Of a stretch of 5,596 nucleotides of DNA, positions 1-5,596 are shown one piece after another. The DNA is taken from NCBI GenBank assembly GCA_002842935.1, contig PHEM01000222.1:917-6512 (forward strand), in the 5' to 3' direction. The stretch's first letter is position 1; each line of letters opens with the position of its first letter. The notes below the pieces were generated by a model, which saw only the letters and a program-made list of their open reading frames with translations, was not told the origin of the DNA and made no database searches. The stretch comes from Alphaproteobacteria bacterium HGW-Alphaproteobacteria-13. GTDB lineage: Bacteria; Pseudomonadota; Alphaproteobacteria; Sphingomonadales; Sphingomonadaceae. Both the position numbers and the translations under genes were made by a program.

Positions 1-312
1 GGTAACTGGAACCGTGACGGGCGCAACGACCGCCGCTATGACTATCGCAGCTATCGCCAGAGCCACAGCCAATATTATCGCATGCCGCGCTATTACGCGC
101 CCTATCGCGACCATCGCTATACGCGCTTCAGCATCGGCTTCACGCTGGGATCGCTCTTCTATGGCCAGCGCTATTGGATCAACGATCCCGGCTATTACCG
201 CCTGCCGCCCGCCTATGGTCCCTATCGCTGGGTCCGCTATTATGACGACGCGCTGCTCGTCGACACCTATTCGGGCGAGGTGGTCGACGTGATCTATGAT
301 TTCTTCTGGTAA
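1..312 (+). CDS. RcnB-family protein, 3' end only (5' end outside window)
   Basis: Reading frame 1 is open from the first base to a TAA at 310-312, giving 103 visible residues. The first ~43 residues are a low-complexity Tyr/Arg/Asp/His-rich stretch. It is followed by a compact C-terminal domain with the landmarks of the RcnB family: FSIGFTLGSLFYG (43-55), RYWINDP (57-63), YRLPPAYGPYRWVR (66-79), DDALLVD (82-88) and a terminal VIYDFFW (97-103). Family knowledge: E. coli RcnB is a periplasmic protein that affects nickel/cobalt homeostasis. The many sphingomonad paralogues carry a signal peptide and a long basic/aromatic linker, and their function is mostly untested. The signal peptide would lie left of the window, so export is inferred. 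An internal ATG (82) would start inside the linker and is an unlikely true start. The gene ends just before a strong terminator, so it is the last gene of its transcript. Family assignment is firm; a metal role is inference only. Confidence 0.85.
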   Translation, partial: GNWNRDGRNDRRYDYRSYRQSHSQYYRMPRYYAPYRDHRYTRFSIGFTLGSLFYGQRYWINDPGYYRLPPAYGPYRWVRYYDDALLVDTYSGEVVDVIYDFFW

Positions 313-317
313 TATTC

Positions 318-334
318 CTTTCGGTTACCGGAAG
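318..334 (+). other. Small hairpin upstream of the main terminator
   Basis: CTTTCGG (318-324) pairs with CCGGAAG (328-334) around a TTA loop, seven pairs including one T-G wobble. It lies between the RcnB stop codon and the main terminator. It has no T-tract. It could stabilise the 3' end of the mRNA or be chance; nothing else in the sequence decides this. Confidence 0.35.
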
Positions 335-341
335 CATACTC

Positions 342-370
342 AAGGGCCGGTCCGCACCGGCCCTTTTTTT
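342..370 (+). terminator. Rho-independent terminator of the RcnB-family gene
   Basis: A perfect 10-bp stem (AAGGGCCGGT at 342-351 with ACCGGCCCTT at 356-365) closes a four-base CCGC loop. It runs into a seven-T tract (364-370) that shares its first two Ts with the stem. The hairpin starts 29 bases after the RcnB stop codon. In the opposite direction it begins only a few bases past the stop codon of the minus-strand c-di-GMP gene (375). There it has an A-tract before the stem but only two Ts after it, so on that strand it would be a weaker terminator. It probably separates both convergent genes. Confidence 0.93.
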
Positions 371-374
371 GCCC

Positions 375-3017
375 TTACGCCGCGCGCGTGGTGCGCGGCG
401 GGCCGTCCCGGCCCTGCCCGTAAAGGCCCATCAGCGCCTCCACATCGACCGCTTCGGCGAACTGCACGCCCGCGCGATTGTCCGCCGACCAGCGCACCTG
501 CGCCGCGATGCGGACGTTGGGCGCGAAACGAAGTTCCAGCGGCGTGCCGGCCGGAACAGTCCCCAGCCCTTCGATCAGCGCGCCGCGCGGAGAGATGCTG
601 CGGACGATCGCTTCATGATCCTGCCCGCCGCTGACGACGCGGATGGTGCGAAAGATGCGCGTGCGCGGCGCCCGCGCGCTTTTGTACCCACGCGCCTCGA
701 CCTGCCCCTCGCCGCCGCGGAGCAGCGCCAGCACGTCGTCCAGATCCATCGGCTTGCCATAGATATAGCCCTGGACATGGCTGCACCCCAGCCCGCGCAC
801 CAGCGCCAGATCGTCGTGCGTCTCGACCCCTTCCGCCGTCGTCTCCATCCCCAGCGCCCGTGCGAGGCCGACGATCGACGAGATGATCGCCGCATTCATG
901 CTGCTGCCGTCCGCCGCGCCCAGCACAAAGCTCTGGTCGATCTTAATCTTGTCGAACGGCGCCTTCTTCAGATAGCCGAGCGCCGAATAGCCGGTTCCGA
1001 AATCGTCGAGCGCGAGGCGGACGCCCGTGCGCTTCAATTTCTGGAACATCGCCAGATTCTCCGGACTTTCGTCGAGGAAGACGCCTTCGGTGATTTCGAG
1101 TTCGAGCTGTTCGGGACGGATGCCCGCCGACGTCACGGCGTTCAGGATGATCGCGGGCAGCTTTTCATTGACGAACTGGCGCGGCGAGACGTTGACCGCG
1201 ACGCGATAGCCCGTTCCAAGCCGCGCGATGGTGGCGCAGGCCGTGCGGATGATCCATTCGCCGATCGGCACGATCAGATTCGCCTCTTCCGCGATCGGGA
1301 TGAACTTCGCGGGGCTGATCATCTCGCCGGATGCGCGGCGCCAGCGGATCAGCGCCTCGAACCCCGAAATCCGCTCGCTCTGCACATCGACGATCGGCTG
1401 ATAGAACAGCTGAAGCTCGTCGCGCGCCAGCGCGTCGCGCAGCGCATCCTCGATCGCCTTCCTTTCGCTGGCCTGGTTGTGCATCGCGTCGGCATAGAAA
1501 CGATAGACGCCGCGCCCCGCGTCCTTCGCGGCATAGAGGGCAAGGTCGGCGTTGCGGACGAGCGCGGAGACCGTCACCCCCTCTCCCTCGGACACGGCGA
1601 TGCCGATCGACGAGCCGACGCGCACTTGCTGGCCCTCGATCGCGAAGGGCCGTGCGACGCTGAGGATGATGGCGTTGGCGATGCCCGCCAGCTTTTCGGG
1701 ATGCGTGACCTGCGGCAGGACGATCTGGAATTCATCGCCGCCGAGCCGCCCCACCTGCCCCTTGTCGCCGACGATCTGCGTCAGCCGCCCGGCGACCTGC
1801 TGAAGCAGCTGGTCGCCCACGGGATGGCCGAGCGTGTCGTTGACGGCCTTGAAACGATCGAGGTCGAGCAGCAGCAGCGCGCAGGGCTGCGCCTGCCCCA
1901 TATGGTTGCGCAAGGCGCGTTCGAGCAGGTCGGTGATGTGCAGCCGGTTGGCGAGACCCGTCAGCGTGTCATAGCGCGCGAGCTGGTTGATCTCGCGCTC
2001 CGACCGTTTCTTGTCGGTGAGATCGGTGCCGCTGCCGCGGAATCCCTGGAAATTGCCGAATTCATTGCTGATCGGATGGCCGGAGATCGACCACCAGCGC
2101 TCTTCGCCCGGCACCGCCGCCCGCACCGTCAGATCCTTGAACGGCGTGCGCGACGACAGGCTGAAGCCCAGCGTCCGCTCTTCATTCTCGTCATTGCCGA
2201 TGCGCTTGCGGATGATGTCGGTGAAGGGCCGCCCCAGCAGGTCGGCCACCGGCAGCCCCAGCTTCGCCGCGACCGTGGAGGAAATATAGACGAGCTGGCC
2301 GTGGCGGTCGGTTTCCCAGAACCAGCCGCCGCCGCGGCGCTCGAAATCGCGGACGAGACCCAGCGCGCGCTCCTGCTCGCTGATCGCGAGGCGGCGGGCG
2401 CGCGTCGCGCGGCGCTGGTAACGGACGTCCTCGCGCATCATCACGATCAGCAGGCCCAGAAAGACCAGCCCCGCGACCGCGAAAGGCCAGGACGCCATGC
2501 CGGTCGCGCCGCCCAGCGCCATCGCGCCGGCAAAGACGAAGAAGGCCGGGCGCGCGATCGCGACCACGGCGGCGGCGACCAGGATCGTGCCGAGATGGAT
2601 CGCCGCGAAGGCGTCGAAATAGAGCCGCCCGTCACTGACCGCCAGCGCGGGAAGCATCGCCATCGATCCCAGCAGCGTGCCAATCCCGATCAGCGCCATC
2701 GACAGGGCGACGAACGGCCGCGCGCGCCGCAGCGCCCGTTGCGGGCGCGCCCGCGACCATTGCCCGACGATCGTCAGCAGCAGGTCGCAGCCCAGCCCCG
2801 CCGCCATCGCCAGCCATTGCGACGGCCGGTCGAGAAAGCCCGTGACGCCGGGCAGGAAGGCAAACAGGAAAAAGGCGAGCACGCGGGCGACGAGCACATA
2901 ATGCCAAAGCCGCGTCACGCGCACCAGCCGCGCGACGAAAGCGGGCGAACCAAAGAGCGATTCGCCGTCTGGCGGCATGTCGGCCAAGGGTGCCGCGATG
3001 TTCCGCCCCGCCTTCAC
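375..3017 (-). CDS. Membrane-bound PAS-GGDEF-EAL-PilZ cyclic-di-GMP enzyme
   Basis: The protein is predicted to make and/or degrade cyclic-di-GMP at the inner membrane. With the GTG start at 3017 it has 880 residues. About six hydrophobic segments (near 40-57, 68-85, 102-124, 137-155, 157-172, 178-194) are followed by a charged helix (195-226) that could relay signals. A PAS domain covers ~225-335 (GWFWETDRHGQLVYIS, ending SGTDLTDKKR). The GGDEF domain runs from DTLTGLANR (350) through LDLDRFKAVNDTLGH to the intact GGDEF motif (426-430); the RxxD inhibitory site expected just upstream is absent. The EAL domain has the expected catalytic set: FEALIRW (E554), NVSPRQF (N609), LEITE (E641), DDFGTGYS (D671, D672), KIDQSF (K692), AEGVET (E729) and QGY (Q749). 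It should be an active phosphodiesterase. Residues ~780-865 look like PilZ but lack an exact RxxxR and have SISPRG where D/NxSxxG is expected. Start choice: GTG at 3017 has GGAG nine bases upstream. ATG at 2978 and TTG at 3062 are alternatives without a good ribosome site. Family certain, start uncertain. Confidence 0.95.
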   Translation of the reverse strand: MKAGRNIAAPLADMPPDGESLFGSPAFVARLVRVTRLWHYVLVARVLAFFLFAFLPGVTGFLDRPSQWLAMAAGLGCDLLLTIVGQWSRARPQRALRRARPFVALSMALIGIGTLLGSMAMLPALAVSDGRLYFDAFAAIHLGTILVAAAVVAIARPAFFVFAGAMALGGATGMASWPFAVAGLVFLGLLIVMMREDVRYQRRATRARRLAISEQERALGLVRDFERRGGGWFWETDRHGQLVYISSTVAAKLGLPVADLLGRPFTDIIRKRIGNDENEERTLGFSLSSRTPFKDLTVRAAVPGEERWWSISGHPISNEFGNFQGFRGSGTDLTDKKRSEREINQLARYDTLTGLANRLHITDLLERALRNHMGQAQPCALLLLDLDRFKAVNDTLGHPVGDQLLQQVAGRLTQIVGDKGQVGRLGGDEFQIVLPQVTHPEKLAGIANAIILSVARPFAIEGQQVRVGSSIGIAVSEGEGVTVSALVRNADLALYAAKDAGRGVYRFYADAMHNQASERKAIEDALRDALARDELQLFYQPIVDVQSERISGFEALIRWRRASGEMISPAKFIPIAEEANLIVPIGEWIIRTACATIARLGTGYRVAVNVSPRQFVNEKLPAIILNAVTSAGIRPEQLELEITEGVFLDESPENLAMFQKLKRTGVRLALDDFGTGYSALGYLKKAPFDKIKIDQSFVLGAADGSSMNAAIISSIVGLARALGMETTAEGVETHDDLALVRGLGCSHVQGYIYGKPMDLDDVLALLRGGEGQVEARGYKSARAPRTRIFRTIRVVSGGQDHEAIVRSISPRGALIEGLGTVPAGTPLELRFAPNVRIAAQVRWSADNRAGVQFAEAVDVEALMGLYGQGRDGPPRTTRAA

Positions 3018-3030
3018 GATTCCCCGCTCC
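3018..3030 (-). promoter_or_regulatory. Ribosome binding site that favours the GTG start at 3017
   Basis: On the minus strand GGAG (3030-3027) lies nine bases before GTG (3017-3015), and GGGGA (3025-3021) is also present but very close. The in-frame ATG at 2978 and TTG at 3062 have no comparable purine-rich site at normal spacing. This is the reason for preferring GTG. The evidence is modest because GC-rich sequence gives G-rich stretches by chance. Confidence 0.45.
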
Positions 3031-3129
3031 GTTCCATTGCCCGAAGCTGCCGCACTGCCCAAAATGGGTTACCAAAGCCTTACTTCGCCGCCGCTTCCTC
3101 CCTGCCGCCGCGCGCGTGCGCCCAGGGGT

Positions 3130-3157
3130 TTGGTTTTGGATCGCAACTTGTTATGAT
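3130..3157 (+). promoter_or_regulatory. Probable sigma-70-type promoter of the desaturase gene
   Basis: TTGGTT (3130-3135) and TATGAT (3152-3157) are separated by 16 bases. TATGAT differs from the consensus -10 by one base, and TTGGTT matches the first three -35 positions. Transcription would be expected to start about seven bases past the -10, at or next to 3165, which is the A of an ATG in the desaturase frame. The prediction rests on sequence only. Confidence 0.5.
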
Positions 3158-3159
3158 CC
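3138..3159. promoter_or_regulatory. Operator-like dyad over the desaturase -10 element
   Basis: The half-sites GGATCGCAAC (3138-3147) and GTTATGATCC (3150-3159) form an inverted repeat around a central TT, matching at 8 of 10 positions per half. The right half contains the whole TATGAT -10 hexamer. A dimeric repressor bound here would block RNA polymerase. No regulator gene is in the window, and a dyad of this quality can occur by chance. Confidence 0.35.
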
Positions 3160-3164
3160 CCGCC

Positions 3165-4196
3165 ATGCCCGCCGTCCGCCTCTTGCCGCCCAACCGCTTT
3201 TTCGACCGCGAGCAATGGTCGGCGATCACGCGCCCGTCGCGCTGGCGCGGCCTGTGGCTCGTCGCCCATGCCTGGATCGTCAGCATCGCGCTGGTCGGCG
3301 CCGCCGCCTGGCTGGCCCATCCGCTCGGCTGGATCGTCGCCGTCCTGTTCGTCGGCGGGCGCCAGCTCGGTCTGGCGATCCTGATGCACGACGGCGCGCA
3401 TGGCGCCTTGCACCCCAACCGCAAGCTCAACAATTTCCTCGGCCAGTGGCTGACGGGGGCCGCGGTGGGTTCGGACCTGATCGCCTATCGCACCTATCAT
3501 TTGCAGCATCACAAATATACGCAGCAGCCCGAAGACCCCGACCTGTCGCTGTCGAAACCCTTTCCGACCAGCCGCGCGAGCCTGTTCCGCAAGATTTTGC
3601 GCGACTTGACGGGGCAGACCTTCTTCAAGCAGCGTATGGCGCAATTCACTCTCGCCGCCCTGGGGCTGAAGGCGATGCTGCGCGGGGAGAAAGCGGAAAA
3701 AGGCCGCGCCTCCACGCAGGCCGGAACGCCGTTCAACAAGCAGTCGCAGGATGGCGTCACGTCGCCGACCGTCGACGTCGCGGGGACGATGGCGGTGACG
3801 CGCGCGGTCGGGCGCTTCCTGATCGTGCAGGCCGTGCTGCTGGGCGCCTCGCTCGCGCTATACGGCTGGACGCCCTATCTGCTGTGGCTCGCGGGGCTGG
3901 CGACGACTTTCCAGCTTTACCTGCGCATCCGCAACATCGCCGAACATGCCTGCACAACGACCGGCAGCGAGGACCCGTTCACGCACGCGCGCACGACGCA
4001 CGCGGGCTGGCTCGCCCGCGCGACGGTCGCGCCCTATTGGGTCAATTATCACGCCGAACATCATCTGTTCATGGGCGTGCCCTGCTATCGCCTGCCGCAG
4101 GTCCACGCCGCGCTGGGCCGCGCGGGCAAGCATGCGGCGATGACCATCGCCCCCGATTACCGCAGCGTGATGCGGCAGGTCACCGCGCTGGGCTGA
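3165..4196 (+). CDS. Integral-membrane fatty acid desaturase-family protein
   Basis: A membrane di-iron desaturase/hydroxylase of the FA_desaturase superfamily, predicted to introduce a double bond or hydroxyl group into a lipid using O2 and an external electron donor. Counting from ATG 3165 it has 343 residues, a usual length. The three histidine boxes are intact: HDGAH (75-79), HLQHH (112-116) and HAEHH (296-300). RNIAEH (256-261) adds the further histidine typical of the bacterial branch that includes rhizobitoxine-type desaturases. Hydrophobic segments lie near 31-50, 55-74, 220-236 and 238-254, in two pairs separated by a long cytoplasmic loop. That loop includes a polar Gly/Ser/Lys-rich stretch (~172-205). 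No cytochrome b5 or ferredoxin domain is fused. Start choice: an in-frame ATG at 3153 would add four residues (M-I-P-A), but it overlaps the predicted -10 element, and neither start has a good ribosome site; 3165 fits a leaderless mRNA. Substrate unknown: membrane acyl chains are most likely, while carotenoid or sphingolipid modification cannot be excluded. It stands alone and converges on lysS. Confidence 0.92.
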   Translation: MPAVRLLPPNRFFDREQWSAITRPSRWRGLWLVAHAWIVSIALVGAAAWLAHPLGWIVAVLFVGGRQLGLAILMHDGAHGALHPNRKLNNFLGQWLTGAAVGSDLIAYRTYHLQHHKYTQQPEDPDLSLSKPFPTSRASLFRKILRDLTGQTFFKQRMAQFTLAALGLKAMLRGEKAEKGRASTQAGTPFNKQSQDGVTSPTVDVAGTMAVTRAVGRFLIVQAVLLGASLALYGWTPYLLWLAGLATTFQLYLRIRNIAEHACTTTGSEDPFTHARTTHAGWLARATVAPYWVNYHAEHHLFMGVPCYRLPQVHAALGRAGKHAAMTIAPDYRSVMRQVTALG

Positions 4197-4217
4197 AGCG
4201 GATCATTCAGCCAGCGC
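4185..4217. terminator. Hairpin spanning both stop codons, possible two-way terminator
   Basis: GCGCT (4185-4189) and GGCTGAA (4191-4197) pair with TTCAGCC (4206-4212) and AGCGC (4213-4217), giving 12 base pairs with one bulged G (4190) and an eight-base loop. The desaturase TGA (4194-4196) lies mostly in the left arm. The lysS stop (4203-4205 on the plus strand) lies at the edge of the loop. There is no T-tract on either side, so this is not a classical intrinsic terminator. It is the only candidate for ending either transcript in the six-base gap between the genes. Confidence 0.5.
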
Positions 4218-5596
4218 CTCGGCGATCAACCGCCGTGTATTCTCTACCCCGAACAGCGCGATGAAGCTGCCCATGCGCGGTCCCGCGCTCGAACCCAGCA
4301 GCGTCTCGTACAACGCCTTGAACCAATCGCGCAGATTTTCAAAGCCATAGGCTTCGTTCTTGCCGATCTCATAGACGATGTTCTGGATGTCGTCGGCCGC
4401 CGCGTCGGCGGGCAGCGCCGCGAGCCGCGCGTCGAGATCGCGCAAGGCCGCCGCTTCGCCGCCCACCGGCTTGCGGCGCTTCAGCGTCGGCGCGACGAAA
4501 TCGCGGTTATAGGCCATGGCATGATCGATCAGCCGGTCCAGTTCCGGATGAGCCGCCGCATCGGCGCCCGCGACATATTGGCCCAGATAGCGCCAGATCT
4601 GCTCCTTCGACGCATCCGCCCCCAGGACGCCGACAAGGTTCAGCAGCAGGCCGAAAGTCACGGGCAAGGGCGCCGCAGGCACGTCCTCGCCGCGCGCGGC
4701 ATGGACGTGATGCACGGGGTTGCCCAGCTTCTTGTCCGCTTCCTGCGCCGGATAGGTCCCGCGCATCTGGAAATATTCGTCGATCGCCTTGGGGATCACG
4801 CCGATGTGAAGCTGCTTCGCCGCCTTGGGCTCGCGATAGGCATAGAAAGCCAGGCTTTCCTCGCTGCCATAGGTCAGCCATTGTTCCATCGACAGGCCGT
4901 TGCCCTTGGACTTCGAGATTTTCTCGCCCTTTTCGTCGAGGAACATTTCATAGATCAGCCCCTCGGGCTTGCGTCCGCCCAGCGCCTTGGCGATCTTGCC
5001 CGACTGGATGCCGCTGTCGGTCAGGTCCTTGCCGTACATCTCGTAATCGACGCCCAGCGCGACCCAGCGCATCGCCCAGTCGACTTTCCATTGCAGCTTC
5101 GCGCCGCCCGACTGGATCGAGTGGGTGATCGTCTCGCCCTCATCCTCGAACGACACGAGGCCCGCGTCGGCATCGACCACCGTCACCGGCACCTGAAGCA
5201 CGATGCCCGACTTGGGGCTGACCGGCAGCACGGGCGAATAGGTCGCCGCGCGCTCGGCGCGCAGCGTCGGCAGCATGATGTCGAGAATATCCTGATTGTG
5301 GCGCAGGACATTCTTCAGCGCTTCGTCGAACGCCCCCGACCGATAGCGCTCGGTCGAACTGACGAATTCATATTCGAAACCGAAACGGTCGAGAAAGTCG
5401 CGCAGCATCGCATTGTTATGATGGGCGAAACTTTCATATTTCCCGAACGGATCGGGGATCGCGGTCAACGGCTTGCCCAGATGTTCGCGCAGCATGTCCT
5501 GATTAGGGACATTGTCGGGAACCTTGCGCAGCCCGTCCATGTCGTCGCTGAACGCGACGAGCCGCGTCGGCGCACCGCCCCCGTTTTCATTGGCGG
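4203..5596 (-). CDS. lysS: Lysyl-tRNA synthetase, class I (5' end outside window)
   Basis: The enzyme charges tRNA-Lys with lysine in the cytoplasm. The frame is open from the right edge to a TGA (4205-4203), giving 463 visible residues. This is the class I, archaeal-type LysRS used by many alphaproteobacteria, not the class II enzyme of E. coli. Recognisable parts, in order: RLVAFSDDMDGLRKVPDNVP (codons from about 5563 down), DPFGKYESFAHHNN, STERYRSGAFDEAL, the catalytic-core segment WKVDWAMRW followed by GVDYEMYGKDLTDSG, and the signature KISKSKGN (4922-4899), the family's form of KMSKS. The C-terminal part is helical and contains the anticodon-binding region (VYEIGKNEAYGFENLRDWFKALYETLLG). 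An ATG at 5540 is in frame but is not the start: conserved family sequence continues upstream to the edge. The HIGH motif and an estimated 60-80 N-terminal residues lie to the right. The frame is intact, with no sign of decay. Confidence 0.96.
   Translation of the reverse strand, partial: ANENGGGAPTRLVAFSDDMDGLRKVPDNVPNQDMLREHLGKPLTAIPDPFGKYESFAHHNNAMLRDFLDRFGFEYEFVSSTERYRSGAFDEALKNVLRHNQDILDIMLPTLRAERAATYSPVLPVSPKSGIVLQVPVTVVDADAGLVSFEDEGETITHSIQSGGAKLQWKVDWAMRWVALGVDYEMYGKDLTDSGIQSGKIAKALGGRKPEGLIYEMFLDEKGEKISKSKGNGLSMEQWLTYGSEESLAFYAYREPKAAKQLHIGVIPKAIDEYFQMRGTYPAQEADKKLGNPVHHVHAARGEDVPAAPLPVTFGLLLNLVGVLGADASKEQIWRYLGQYVAGADAAAHPELDRLIDHAMAYNRDFVAPTLKRRKPVGGEAAALRDLDARLAALPADAAADDIQNIVYEIGKNEAYGFENLRDWFKALYETLLGSSAGPRMGSFIALFGVENTRRLIAEALAE

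Larger units (their letters stand above)
3018..3164. promoter_or_regulatory. Divergent intergenic region, c-di-GMP gene / desaturase
   Basis: These 147 bases separate two genes transcribed away from each other and must hold at least one promoter for each. The right end (3125-3160) is clearly richer in A/T than its surroundings and holds the desaturase promoter described separately. A second A/T-rich patch at 3060-3083 may hold the minus-strand promoter, but I could not find a convincing -35/-10 pair there. No RNA gene or small ORF with a ribosome site was seen. Confidence 0.7.

Noticed and set aside
3018..3062. N-terminal extension of the c-di-GMP protein from a TTG at 3062
   Set aside because: TTG is a rare start and has no ribosome site at proper spacing here. 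GTG at 3017 has GGAG nine bases upstream. The extension cannot be formally excluded.
323..3073. Heptamer GGTTACC present in both intergenic regions (323-329 and 3067-3073)
   Set aside because: Two copies of a seven-base word in different settings are expected by chance. The first is explained by a small hairpin.
3062..3078. CtrA-like half-site (minus strand GGTAACCCAT) upstream of the c-di-GMP gene
   Set aside because: It resembles only part of the TTAACCAT-type half-site, with mismatches, and has no second half at proper spacing.
369..3152. Very long plus-strand open frame running into the desaturase
   Set aside because: Its translation is Arg/Asp/His/Gln-rich with no domain. It is the in-register antisense of the c-di-GMP gene, which has clear domains and catalytic motifs.
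3069..3644. Minus-strand open frame opposite the desaturase start
   Set aside because: It overlaps the better-supported desaturase and its promoter region, and has no recognisable domain or ribosome site.
2990..4264. Plus-strand open frame of about 420 codons over the desaturase
   Set aside because: It is out of frame with the histidine-box protein and has Arg/Ala/Pro-rich shadow composition and no motif.
4507..4881. Minus-strand open frame inside lysS
   Set aside because: It lies on the same strand in another frame of a gene whose own frame is clearly conserved.
1..5596. CRISPR array, insertion sequence, prophage, tRNA or rRNA gene
   Set aside because: I saw no spaced direct repeats, transposase motifs, terminal inverted repeats or cloverleaf structure. 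The coding content is four ordinary chromosomal genes.

Overview
The window looks like ordinary chromosome of a GC-rich alphaproteobacterium, most likely a sphingomonad (Sphingomonas/Sphingopyxis/Sphingobium type). This is inferred from four things: strongly GC-biased codon use, a class I (archaeal-type) lysyl-tRNA synthetase, a Tyr/Arg-rich RcnB-family protein, and a membrane-anchored PAS-GGDEF-EAL-PilZ protein. No similarity search was possible, so the genus is a guess.

Layout, left to right. Bases 1-312 (+) hold the 3' end of an RcnB-family secreted protein gene. It is followed by a strong intrinsic terminator (342-370) in the 62-base gap before the next gene. Bases 375-3017 (-) encode a large cyclic-di-GMP enzyme: six predicted membrane segments, then PAS, GGDEF, EAL and PilZ-like domains. 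Bases 3018-3164 are a divergent control region. Bases 3165-4196 (+) encode an integral-membrane fatty acid desaturase-family protein with all three histidine boxes. Bases 4203-5596 (-) are the C-terminal part of lysS (class I), whose 5' end lies beyond the right edge.

How the genes relate. Each is on the opposite strand from its neighbour: RcnB and the c-di-GMP gene converge on the terminator at 342-370, the c-di-GMP gene and the desaturase diverge from 3018-3164, and the desaturase and lysS converge with only 6 bases between their stop codons. No operon is visible, so each gene is probably its own transcription unit. A link between c-di-GMP signalling and lipid desaturation through the shared upstream region is possible but not shown.

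I do not see a clearly new biological system. The points most worth checking are: the desaturase promoter, whose -10 element overlaps one ATG and predicts a leaderless mRNA from the next ATG; a dyad covering that -10; a hairpin built from both stop codons at the desaturase/lysS junction; and the c-di-GMP enzyme, which has intact catalytic residues in both domains, no GGDEF inhibitory site, and a degenerate C-terminal PilZ domain.
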